Source: Thermoplasmatales archaeon (GTDB lineage Archaea > Thermoplasmatota > E2 > UBA202 > DSCA01). Taken from it: DNA of 7,481 nucleotides. Position numbers and translations under genes: made by a program. This document shows positions 1 to 6,205 of this stretch, in pieces (positions within the stretch are counted from its first letter, which is position 1; each line of letters begins with the position of its first letter). The stretch lies in assembly GCA_011049295.1 (NCBI GenBank), contig DSCA01000120.1, forward strand, positions 1 through 7,481, given 5' to 3'. The notes under the pieces are model-generated. The model was not told the origin of the DNA and did no database searches. It saw only the letters and a list, made by a program, of their open reading frames with translations.

Positions 1-1196
1 GGCTTGGGGCGTTTTTTGTCGTGCTCGGCGTGTACCGACTGTATGAGGCTCAGGAAGGCGTCCACGTCGGCCTTCTGCCATTCCTTGTTTTCCATCTCCC
101 GCCGCAGGTCCCTGGAAAAGAGAAGGTCGGAGAACAGGGTCTCTCGCTCCAGTTTGCGCAGCTCGTAGGTCTTGTCCACGAAGCCCTTCAGGTACCAGGC
201 CTCCGGGGAGTAGGATTTGCCCGAGTTTCCGATGTTCAGCAGGTCCCGGGCCTGGAGGCCCCTCTGCTTCTGGTAAAAATAAAAGCCCAGGGATACCAGA
301 GTCCAGTACATCTCCCGGTGCAGGTCCCGGTTTCTGCTGCCGATGACCTTTTTTATTTCCTTGGTCAGGGCCAGCACCGAGTAATGACCCAGCCTGAAGG
401 GAACGGAGAGCCGCTCCATGAAGGTCCGGGAGACGGCCACGATGGTCTCCAGTATCTGCTCCGACAGCCGGTAGTAGCTGCTGAGCGAGCAGTGGGAGTA
501 CAGCTTGCACAGGTTGAAGATGATATTTTTCAGCTCCTGCTCCCGCAGCTCGGTGGCCGCGCTCACCCCGATGCCATGGAACTCGGATACGATGGTCTCT
601 ATCTTGAAGTGCCGGATTTCCTTGACTGCATCCAGGGCTTCCTCCAGCAGGCTCTCGGTGCCCGCCGTGTATTTCAGCTTACGTCCCACCGATTTCAGGA
701 AGGGAATGACCGCAAAAATGCAAAATGCAGTGAGTGCAATGATCTCGTTGAGCCGGGTGAGGCTGCCCGTCGCCAGCAACATAAACGGGGTCAGTATTCC
801 CGTCGAATAGACGAACATGTACAGAATGGTCTCCGAGGAAAAAAAGATGTCCAGGGCGGTTATTTTTTTGGTTATCTGGGTCATCACCAGGATGATGGTG
901 AATATCAGCCCGAAGATGGCGGCCAGCGACTGGGATATGGTGCTCAGCAAATACCGGGCGTTGTCCGCCTCCACGTTTCTCACCGACACCTCCATGATGG
1001 CCCACACCGCCACCGACAGGAGCAGGGCCAGAAACCACCCCCGATGCAGCTTGACCTTGTTCTGCAGCCAGGCGGCGCGTTTGGCCAGCCGGAGTTTCAG
1101 GGCCCGCAGTGCCGGGTGCCGGTGCATAAACCGGAAGAGCATGCCGCCCATCCCCTCATGCCGGGCGATAGCCCTGACTCGGTGCATAACAATCAT
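1..1196 (-). CDS. Polytopic membrane protein with large soluble C-terminal region (DUF2254-like N-terminus), partial
   Basis: An open frame runs leftward from ATG at 1196 to the window edge without a stop, giving 398 residues; the C-terminus is missing. Function is unknown. A basic N-terminus (about residues 1-50) is followed by four predicted membrane segments near residues 53-72, 83-106, 123-145 and 148-168. A largely helical, soluble, charged region of at least 230 residues follows. The second segment, with LLSTISQSLAAIF leading into IFTIILVMTQ, resembles by eye the N-terminal membrane part of the DUF2254 family of uncharacterised membrane proteins; this is recollection, not a search. There are no nucleotide-binding or protease motifs that I can recognise. 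The start is the first ATG after an in-frame TAG. It has no Shine-Dalgarno sequence but a TATA-like element about 32 bases upstream, so it is probably transcribed separately from the rib cluster. An ATG three codons downstream is an alternative start. Confidence 0.8.
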   Translation of the reverse strand, partial: MIVMHRVRAIARHEGMGGMLFRFMHRHPALRALKLRLAKRAAWLQNKVKLHRGWFLALLLSVAVWAIMEVSVRNVEADNARYLLSTISQSLAAIFGLIFTIILVMTQITKKITALDIFFSSETILYMFVYSTGILTPFMLLATGSLTRLNEIIALTAFCIFAVIPFLKSVGRKLKYTAGTESLLEEALDAVKEIRHFKIETIVSEFHGIGVSAATELREQELKNIIFNLCKLYSHCSLSSYYRLSEQILETIVAVSRTFMERLSVPFRLGHYSVLALTKEIKKVIGSRNRDLHREMYWTLVSLGFYFYQKQRGLQARDLLNIGNSGKSYSPEAWYLKGFVDKTYELRKLERETLFSDLLFSRDLRREMENKEWQKADVDAFLSLIQSVHAEHDKKRPK

Positions 1197-1224
1197 AGCG
1201 CAAAACCAGATAAGGACCGCCTAC

Positions 1225-1230
1225 TATAAA
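1225..1230 (-). promoter_or_regulatory. TATA-like box for the membrane protein gene
   Basis: Minus-strand TTTATA sits inside a longer T/A stretch (1223-1234), centred about 32 bases upstream of ATG 1196. With archaeal TATA boxes normally about 26 bases before the transcription start, this predicts a leader of only a few bases, in line with the absence of a Shine-Dalgarno sequence. It is an AT-rich island in an otherwise GC-rich sequence. Confidence 0.5.
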
Positions 1231-1233
1231 AAA
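1228..1233 (-). terminator. Oligo-T tract downstream of ribC
   Basis: Reading the minus strand, six T residues occur 47 bases beyond the ribC stop codon. Archaeal intrinsic termination relies mainly on oligo-T in the non-template strand, so this tract could end the rps17e-rib transcript. It overlaps the TATA-like element of the next gene. No strong hairpin was seen before it. Confidence 0.4.
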
Positions 1234-1279
1234 CAGTGATAAATTTTTTGAGCGACGGCGGCCGACCATGCGGAGCGCT

Positions 1280-1741
1280 CTATTCCACTGGTCCGGCGTC
1301 CTCGAAACCCTGGCGCTGACCGGTCCCCGCCTGGCGGGTCAGGCGCTCCGGGTGAAAGAGCAGGTTTATGGCGTTTTCTGCATGCTCCCGGGTGCGGCGC
1401 TCCGCCAGCCATTTCAGTTCCCTGTCGTCCCGGGCCTCGTCCAGATGCACGAAGACCTCGATGACGTGGATGCCGGTCAGGGCCTGGACCATGATCAGCC
1501 CCTGCGACGCCTGGTGGGCGCACTGCTTGTCTATGTCGGCGGCGCCGGGCATTCCCAGGGCCATCACCAGGTGGCAGCCGCCGTCGATGAGCCGTCGGGC
1601 GGCGCAGGGCAAATCCTTTATGCCGGGTACGGTGAGCCGCTCGATTTTGATGGAGGCCTCTCTGCTTTTCAGCTCGTCGATGGCCAGCGCGCCCATGTCC
1701 ACCCGGGCGAAGGTGGTATCCGCGATGCCAATGCGCTTCAT
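1280..1741 (-). CDS. ribC: Archaeal-type riboflavin synthase RibC
   Basis: The product (153 residues) should convert two molecules of 6,7-dimethyl-8-ribityllumazine into riboflavin and a pyrimidinedione. It belongs to the archaeal riboflavin synthase family, which is related to lumazine synthase and not to bacterial RibE. The N-terminal IGIADTTFARVDMG (residues 4-17) is a hallmark of this family. The central parts around VPGIKDLPCAA (38-48), VMALGMPGAADID (59-71) and GIHVIEVFVH (90-99) also fit. The family is cytoplasmic and forms homopentamers. The ATG overlaps the ribL stop as ATGA, and AGGTGA (1750 to 1745, minus) lies three bases before the start, a good archaeal ribosome-binding site. 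The last 15 or so residues are a polar tail. The gene stops with TAG. It is the last gene of the rib cluster. Confidence 0.95.
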   Translation of the reverse strand: MKRIGIADTTFARVDMGALAIDELKSREASIKIERLTVPGIKDLPCAARRLIDGGCHLVMALGMPGAADIDKQCAHQASQGLIMVQALTGIHVIEVFVHLDEARDDRELKWLAERRTREHAENAINLLFHPERLTRQAGTGQRQGFEDAGPVE

Positions 1742-2181
1742 TCGTCACCTACATACAGTTCGTTGTTTTGTAGTTTTTCCTCGATTTTGCGGATGATGCG
1801 CCGGGTGCCGTGCAGGTCGTGCTCCGTGTAGGGAGAGCAGCGTACCACCCGGGCGGTGATTCCCCTCTCCCGCAGCCGTTTCTCCAGGTCCTCTGCCCTC
1901 TGGTCGTAGCCCAGGGCGATGACGTCCGGCTTCAGCTCCTCCACGATGGCCAGCGGGTCCCCGGTGCGGCCCACCACCGCCCTGTCCACGGGCTTCAGGG
2001 CCTCCACCAGATCCCGCCTCATCTCCTGGGGGGTGATGGGGACGTGTTTGCGCCGCCGCACCGTCTCGTCCGTGGCCACCACCACCACCAGCTCGTCGCC
2101 CATGGCCTTGGCCTCCCGTAGATAGTGCACGTGGCCCATGTGCAGCAGGTCGAACACGCCGGTAGCCATTACTTTGACCAT
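1738..2181 (-). CDS. ribL: Archaeal FAD synthetase RibL
   Basis: The product (147 residues) is a cytidylyltransferase-fold nucleotidyltransferase. It should transfer AMP from ATP to FMN to give FAD, as shown for the Methanocaldococcus jannaschii homologue. The nucleotide-binding motif GVFDLLHMGH (residues 8-17, with His14 and His17) opens the protein. ALGYDQ (89-94) and GTRRIIRKI (125-133) match the rest of the fold, the last being the family's usual S/GTR-I-I motif. Length is normal for RibL. The start overlaps the end of ribB by 13 bases. GGAGG at 2196 to 2192 (minus), ten bases before the ATG, is the likely ribosome-binding site. Only one cysteine is present (Cys115). A glycerol-3-phosphate cytidylyltransferase is the alternative within this superfamily, but riboflavin neighbours on both sides make FAD synthetase much more likely. 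Confidence 0.93.
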   Translation of the reverse strand: MVKVMATGVFDLLHMGHVHYLREAKAMGDELVVVVATDETVRRRKHVPITPQEMRRDLVEALKPVDRAVVGRTGDPLAIVEELKPDVIALGYDQRAEDLEKRLRERGITARVVRCSPYTEHDLHGTRRIIRKIEEKLQNNELYVGDE

Positions 2182-2873
2182 TTTTTCCAGGCCTCCACAA
2201 TTTCCGGTCCCTCCAGAAAAACCAGGTGGTGCCGGCGGGCGTAGTCCCGGGCATCCCCCTTGGGCAGACTCCGGCCCACGTCCATCATTTCGCAGCCGGC
2301 CATAGCCGGGGTGATGCCGGCCATGACCCCCAGGGCCACGGAGAGCTCGGTATGCCCCTGCCGGGTGGCCAGCAGGTGGTCCGAGGCCAGGCAGAGGGGC
2401 ACGTGGCCCGGTGACCGAAAACGCTGGCCAAAAAGTTTCCGGGCCGCCTCCTCCGCCCTGTCCTCCACCTCCGCCCCCAGGAGGGCAAACTCCCGCATGG
2501 TGAGTGCCCTGTCCCGGTCCGTTACGCCGGTGAAGGTGTCCCGGTGGTTGATGGTGATGGAGAAGGAGGATTTTGTGTCATAGGGGATGTCGTTGGGGGC
2601 GAGCTCGGCCAGCACCGGCCATTGGGCGGCGCCCTGGGCCAGCACGTCCGCCAGAAAGGGCAGACCCAGACGATGGCCGATGGAGTGGTGAACCATCAAA
2701 AAGATGAGACCGCCGCCGTCCCGCCGCATCCGCATCACGTGCTCGGGCTGGACGAATTGGGCGCCGATGACAAAATCGGTTTCCTCCTCCCGCCCGTCCG
2801 CATCATACACTAAAACAAATCGACCCTGTTGCAGTGATTCCAATGCCCGTTCAAGTTTCGGGGGGGAGTACAT
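2169..2873 (-). CDS. ribB: 3,4-dihydroxy-2-butanone-4-phosphate synthase
   Basis: The product (234 residues) should convert ribulose 5-phosphate into 3,4-dihydroxy-2-butanone 4-phosphate and formate, giving the four-carbon unit for lumazine. It is a stand-alone archaeal-size enzyme without the GTP cyclohydrolase II half found in many bacteria. Visible motifs are DADGREEETDFV (residues 24-35, with the catalytic-site Arg28, Glu29, Glu31 and Asp33), DGGGLI (52-57), TGVTDRDRA (115-123), RSPGHVPL (153-160, His157) and RQGHTEL (171-177, His174 and Glu176). All expected active-site residues appear intact. ATG 2873 lies inside the end of rps17e, a 23-base overlap, and GGGAGG (2882 to 2877, minus) sits three bases before it. 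The 3' end overlaps ribL by 13 bases, so translation of the cluster is probably coupled. Confidence 0.96.
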   Translation of the reverse strand: MYSPPKLERALESLQQGRFVLVYDADGREEETDFVIGAQFVQPEHVMRMRRDGGGLIFLMVHHSIGHRLGLPFLADVLAQGAAQWPVLAELAPNDIPYDTKSSFSITINHRDTFTGVTDRDRALTMREFALLGAEVEDRAEEAARKLFGQRFRSPGHVPLCLASDHLLATRQGHTELSVALGVMAGITPAMAGCEMMDVGRSLPKGDARDYARRHHLVFLEGPEIVEAWKKWSK

Positions 2874-3066
2874 TGTCCTCCCGCTTTTGTTCCTTCATCT
2901 TGGCGATGTACCCGGCGATGCGGTTGCGCATCACCTTGCTCTCCAGGTTGGTATGCTGGTCAATAACTTCTTTGTTGGCTTCGAAGTCCTGGGAAAAGGA
3001 GTCCGGCATCTCGGCTACCAGTCGCTTCGCCAGGCGTTTTATGTAGTTCGGTCGCACGTTACCCAC
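2851..3066 (-). CDS. rps17e: 30S ribosomal protein S17e
   Basis: This is a 71-residue ribosomal protein of the small subunit, present in Archaea and eukaryotes and absent from bacteria. The core GNVRPNYIKRLAKRL (residues 2-16), the acidic DSFSQDFEANKEV stretch and RNRIAGYIAKM near the C-terminus are typical of S17e. I chose GTG at 3066 because family members begin with M-G-N/K-V-R, and because GGTGA (3075 to 3071, minus) lies four bases before it. A GTG at 3090 would add eight residues but would lie too close to the TATA-like element at 3097-3104. It is the first gene of the rps17e-ribB-ribL-ribC cluster and ends with TGA, 23 bases inside ribB. Confidence 0.95.
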   Translation of the reverse strand: MGNVRPNYIKRLAKRLVAEMPDSFSQDFEANKEVIDQHTNLESKVMRNRIAGYIAKMKEQKREDNVLPPET

Positions 3067-3070
3067 GGAA

Positions 3071-3075
3071 TCACC
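3071..3075 (-). promoter_or_regulatory. Ribosome-binding site of rps17e (GGTGA)
   Basis: Minus-strand GGTGA is complementary to the 3' end of archaeal 16S rRNA and lies four bases before GTG 3066. It decides the start in favour of 3066 over the upstream GTG 3090. Confidence 0.65.
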
Positions 3076-3096
3076 ACACCGAGTATGCACTCATCC

Positions 3097-3104
3097 TTTA
3101 AAAA
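3097..3104 (-). promoter_or_regulatory. TATA-like box of the rps17e-rib cluster
   Basis: Minus-strand TTTTTAAA is centred about 34 bases before GTG 3066. Transcription would start near 3075, leaving a leader of around ten bases that just holds the GGTGA element. A second AT-rich patch, TATAA at 3106-3112, lies beside it and could serve either strand. I see no leader long enough for a riboswitch in front of the cluster. Confidence 0.5.
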
Positions 3105-3122
3105 GGTTATAGCCCCCCAAGG

Positions 3123-3129
3123 TTTAAGA
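3123..3129 (+). promoter_or_regulatory. TATA-like box of the M14 peptidase gene
   Basis: Plus-strand TTTAAGA is centred 25 bases before ATG 3151, the spacing expected if transcription starts at or next to the start codon. No Shine-Dalgarno sequence is present between it and the ATG, so a leaderless transcript is likely. The divergent rps17e promoter lies within 30 bases. Confidence 0.45.
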
Positions 3130-3150
3130 GCGCTCCCCGGTTCATCCTTT

Positions 3151-4974
3151 ATGACCTCCCGGCACGTCCTGGTCGTCTTCCTGGCCGTGGTCCTCATAGG
3201 CAACCCCCTTCTGTCGCCGCAGGAGGGAGGAGCCCGTGGTTCTTGGTACGCAAAGCCTGACTCCTATGCGCAGCTGGTGGAGTGGTACCGCTCCCTGGAG
3301 GAGCGCTATCCCCAGGTCTTGGAGGTGTTCAAGGCCAACGAGCTCTACGACACGGGAAAGGTGGCCGGGGACTACGACATGTGGTACGTGCGTATCACCA
3401 ACGAGAGCACCGGCCTGCACAAGCCGGAGATCCTGTTCCTGGGCGGCCCCCACGGAGATGAGACGGTGGGCACCGTGGGAATGTACTGGTTCACCGACTG
3501 GCTGCTGCGGCAGGTCTGCGACAGCGGCGACCGCCATCTGCAGTGGCTTCTCGACCACCGGGAAATCTATTTCGTGGTCTGCCAGAACCCCTATGGTTTC
3601 GACAGGGTACAGCGGGGGGACGGCCACGGCTGGGACCTCAACCGGGAGGCCGACTACGATGGCCCCGCCCGCAGCGGACCCCCGGAGGTATGGGGAAGCG
3701 TCCCCGGGCAAACGCTCAAAGAATTCGTCAACCATCATCAGATACGGGTGGGAGCCGATTTCCACGGGGGAGCCCGCATGCTCCTCTATCCCTGGTCCTC
3801 CACCCACCGGAACGTGGAGGGGGTCAGCCCCCTGACCGGCGCCGCCTATTCCTATGCCCCGCCCGATTTTTATTTCTACGATGCGGCCTCCCTGCGCCTG
3901 GGGTCCTACATGGGCTGGTACGGCGGCCCGCTCAACCAGGACAACATAGGGCCCATTCCGGTGACCGTGGGATATGAGGCCCCGGGAAGCATCGCTCCCT
4001 GGGCGTACGGAGCCAACATCGCCCGCTGCCCCGCCGAGGCTCCCTTCGTCAAAAACGACGTGTTCGGTCCCTACCCGGGAGCGGGCATCATGTGGCTGTC
4101 CCCGGAGATGTCCACGGTGAAGAACCCCCCGGAGTGGCGCTTCGGCTCGGATGTCATTCCCGGCTACGGCGTGGAGGTGAGACGCTTTTTGCTTCACCAG
4201 ATCGACATGGCCCAGCCCTACCTGCGGTGGGTGGGGCAGCCGGAGTGGAGGGCCGACGGTCTCACCGTCTCCTGGCAGGTGAACGGCAGCCTGGTGGTGG
4301 ACGGTACCGTACTGCAGTGGAGCACCCGACCGGACGTGGTGGACAATCCCATGGGCGTAGGTATTCTACACGATGAGTATGCCGGTCAGTATCTGGGTGG
4401 GACAGGATGGGACAGTGCCTGGAACGGCCGTACCAGAGGAGTGATATGGAGCGACACTCTTGCTATTCCCCCTAATATTACCGACCTCTATCTGGTGGCC
4501 AGGGCCCGGGTGGACCAGGTGTACGCCCAGGTGCTGGCTCCTCACGAATACGGCCCCCATTCCTACCTCCGCCTGGTTGAGGAGCGCACCAATGCCTCCT
4601 TTTACGAGGAACTAGAGGGAACCGACGGCCGGGAGGTGATAGAGGGCCAGACCTGGTGGTACTCGCCGGTTATGCATATCGTCTTGGGCGGTCTCACCCG
4701 CCCCCGGATGGGCATGCTGTATGTCAACGACCGGGAGGTTCTGCCCCTGCCCGGAGAAAAAACGGTCATTGTGGGCCCCATCACCCTGGAGGCCCATGCC
4801 CCCGACGGCCAGCCGGTGTCCTTCTATGTGGACGGAGAGCTGATGGGCACCGACAGCAGCGCTCCCTATGCCTGGACCTGGAATCAGCCGGCGGTGGGAC
4901 GGCACACCGTTACCGTGGTCACCGGAAACCTGGAGGACAGCCTCCAGGTGTGGATTTTCAACCCCGGGTTATAG
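3151..4974 (+). CDS. Predicted secreted M14-family zinc carboxypeptidase with Ig-like C-terminal domain
   Basis: The product (607 residues) should be a metallopeptidase that removes C-terminal residues from peptides. The N-terminus has a short basic start and a hydrophobic stretch (about residues 6-21), consistent with a signal peptide, so it probably acts outside the cell. The M14 catalytic region spans about 35-350. PHGDE (100-104) supplies zinc ligands His101 and Glu104, DLNR (162-165) holds the substrate-binding Asn-Arg pair, DFHGG (203-207) supplies the third ligand His205, and Glu276 in VGYEAPG is the likely catalytic glutamate. A beta-rich region of uncertain type (about 355-500) follows. 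Residues 545-595, with SFYVDG, APYAWTW and GRHTVTVVT, look like a bacterial Ig-like domain. No C-terminal membrane anchor or sorting motif is seen. The frame stays open upstream to 2704, but ATG 3151 is chosen because it starts the signal peptide, follows a well-spaced TATA-like element, and the upstream part runs antisense through rps17e and ribB. It ends in tandem TAG-TGA. Confidence 0.88.
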   Translation: MTSRHVLVVFLAVVLIGNPLLSPQEGGARGSWYAKPDSYAQLVEWYRSLEERYPQVLEVFKANELYDTGKVAGDYDMWYVRITNESTGLHKPEILFLGGPHGDETVGTVGMYWFTDWLLRQVCDSGDRHLQWLLDHREIYFVVCQNPYGFDRVQRGDGHGWDLNREADYDGPARSGPPEVWGSVPGQTLKEFVNHHQIRVGADFHGGARMLLYPWSSTHRNVEGVSPLTGAAYSYAPPDFYFYDAASLRLGSYMGWYGGPLNQDNIGPIPVTVGYEAPGSIAPWAYGANIARCPAEAPFVKNDVFGPYPGAGIMWLSPEMSTVKNPPEWRFGSDVIPGYGVEVRRFLLHQIDMAQPYLRWVGQPEWRADGLTVSWQVNGSLVVDGTVLQWSTRPDVVDNPMGVGILHDEYAGQYLGGTGWDSAWNGRTRGVIWSDTLAIPPNITDLYLVARARVDQVYAQVLAPHEYGPHSYLRLVEERTNASFYEELEGTDGREVIEGQTWWYSPVMHIVLGGLTRPRMGMLYVNDREVLPLPGEKTVIVGPITLEAHAPDGQPVSFYVDGELMGTDSSAPYAWTWNQPAVGRHTVTVVTGNLEDSLQVWIFNPGL

Positions 4975-6132
4975 TGAATCTAGGGCCTGCCGGAGGTCCG
5001 CCAGCAGGTCCTCCACGTCCTCCACCCCCACCGAGAGGCGCACCGTTCCCGGGCCGATGCCGATGGCCTCTCGTTCCTCCGGGCTGAGGTAGCTGTGGGA
5101 GGTGTTGAAGGGCATGCTGACCAGGGTTTCCACTCCGCCCAGGCTGGTCGCCTCCGTGGCCACCTGCAGGCGGCGCATAAAGGCCAGGCCGTCCCGGTCC
5201 GTGCCGTCTATGCGGAAGGTCACCATGCCTCCGTATCCCTGCAGCACGTGCCTGGCCAGATGGTGCTGGGGATGCGATTCCAGGCCCGGGTACCATACCT
5301 CCGCCACCCGGTGGTGTTGCTCCAGGAAGCGGGCCACGGCCAGGGCATTTTGGTTGTGCCGCTGTATACGCAGGTGCAGGGTTTTCAGGCTACGCAGCAA
5401 CAGCCATGCCTGGAAGGGGTCCATGCAGCCTCCGTGGTGGGTCATGCGCTGCCACATCTCCCGGCAGGCATCCCGGGTGCCCGCTGTCACCCCGGCGATG
5501 AGGTCGGAATGGCCCCCCAGGTACTTGGAGGCGGAATGCACCACCAGGTCTGCCCCCAGGGAGAGGGGATTCTGGTTGACGGGGCTGACAAAGGTGGCAT
5601 CCACGGCCAGGGGGACCCCGTGTTGACGGGCCGCCTCGGCCACCGCCGGGATGTCCACCACCCGCAGCAGGGGATTGGTCAGGGACTCAAAAAACAGCAG
5701 TCTGGTCTGAGGGGTTATGGCCGAGGCGATGTCCCGGGGAGAGGTACAGTCGGCATATCGCACCCTGATGTCCAGCCTCTTCAACTCTTTTTCTAGAAAG
5801 GAATAGGTGCCGCCGTACAGCTCCCGGGTGGTCACCAGTTCGTCACCGGGCCGGAGGTGGGACAGCATCACGGCGGCAATGGCCGCCATGCCCGAGGAAA
5901 AAGCCACTGCCTCCTCCCCGCCCTCCAGCCGGGCCATTTTCTGCTCGAAGGCCCCGACGGTGGGATTGCCCCACCGGGTGTAGACGGATGCCTCCCGTCC
6001 CCGCCCCTCGGCGATGGCCCGGTAGGCGCTCTCGGTCAGCCGAAAGGTGGAGGAGAGGTGCAGCGGCTGGTTGACCGCTCCGGTCTGCCGGTCGGCATCC
6101 CCCGCCACGCAGATGGTTCCCTTGCCCGTCAT
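4969..6132 (-). CDS. Cystathionine gamma-synthase/lyase-family PLP enzyme
   Basis: The product (387 residues, the usual family length) belongs to the Cys/Met metabolism PLP-dependent enzymes. YTRWGNPT (residues 51-58) matches the phosphate-binding YSRxGNPT motif. SSGMAAI (79-85) is the PLP-phosphate loop. Asp178 in VDATF should contact the pyridine nitrogen, and Lys203 in HSASKYLGGHSD is the PLP-binding lysine. SLGGVETLVSMP near the C-terminus is also typical. The family includes cystathionine gamma-synthase, cystathionine gamma-lyase, O-acetylhomoserine sulfhydrylase and methionine gamma-lyase, and I cannot separate these by eye. The usual VDNTF motif reads VDATF here. The gene stands alone: it diverges from the dCTP deaminase-like gene and converges on the M14 peptidase with a 6-base overlap. 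No Shine-Dalgarno sequence precedes ATG 6132, which suggests a leaderless message. Confidence 0.93.
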   Translation of the reverse strand: MTGKGTICVAGDADRQTGAVNQPLHLSSTFRLTESAYRAIAEGRGREASVYTRWGNPTVGAFEQKMARLEGGEEAVAFSSGMAAIAAVMLSHLRPGDELVTTRELYGGTYSFLEKELKRLDIRVRYADCTSPRDIASAITPQTRLLFFESLTNPLLRVVDIPAVAEAARQHGVPLAVDATFVSPVNQNPLSLGADLVVHSASKYLGGHSDLIAGVTAGTRDACREMWQRMTHHGGCMDPFQAWLLLRSLKTLHLRIQRHNQNALAVARFLEQHHRVAEVWYPGLESHPQHHLARHVLQGYGGMVTFRIDGTDRDGLAFMRRLQVATEATSLGGVETLVSMPFNTSHSYLSPEEREAIGIGPGTVRLSVGVEDVEDLLADLRQALDSL

Positions 6133-6151
6133 GCTCGCATATCCAGGCGGG

Positions 6152-6158
6152 CTTTATG
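6152..6158 (-). promoter_or_regulatory. Weak TATA-like box of the PLP enzyme gene
   Basis: Minus-strand CATAAAG is centred about 23 bases before ATG 6132. It is the only AT-rich element at a plausible distance. The spacing suggests transcription starting at or very near the ATG. The match to an archaeal TATA box is weak. Confidence 0.3.
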
Positions 6159-6176
6159 TCATTTGCGGGGGGAACG

Positions 6177-6183
6177 TTTTAAA
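6177..6183 (+). promoter_or_regulatory. TATA-like box of the dCTP deaminase-like/cold-shock unit
   Basis: Plus-strand TTTTAAA is centred 26 bases before ATG 6206, preceded by a purine-rich GGGGGGAA stretch that could act as the TFB-recognition element. The spacing fits a leaderless transcript starting at the ATG. The 73-base gap 6133-6205 is shared with the divergent PLP enzyme gene. Confidence 0.55.
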
Positions 6184-6205
6184 CGACGGTTCCGTTCACC
6201 TTGTC

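Noticed and set aside
21..1229. A 402-codon open frame on the plus strand opposite the membrane protein.
   Set aside because: The minus-strand frame gives clear membrane segments and normal composition, while the plus frame yields a Gln/Gly/His/Pro-rich protein with no recognisable motif. It is a GC-driven shadow.
3067..3090. Upstream GTG start for S17e adding eight residues.
   Set aside because: The extra residues do not match the family and the GTG lies only about ten bases from the TATA-like element, whereas GTG 3066 has a GGTGA site at proper distance.
2704..3150. N-terminal extension of the M14 peptidase upstream of ATG 3151.
   Set aside because: It lies antisense to rps17e and ribB, both firmly identified, and would bury the signal peptide. 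The TATA-like element at 3123-3129 also points to ATG 3151.
3142..4197. A 351-codon open frame on the minus strand within the peptidase gene.
   Set aside because: It is antisense to the conserved M14 motifs and has a composition typical of an antisense shadow in GC-rich DNA.
6047..6205. Longer N-terminus for the dCTP deaminase-like protein.
   Set aside because: The family begins with M-I-L-S-D at ATG 6206. The extension would overlap the start of the divergent PLP enzyme gene and run through both promoters.
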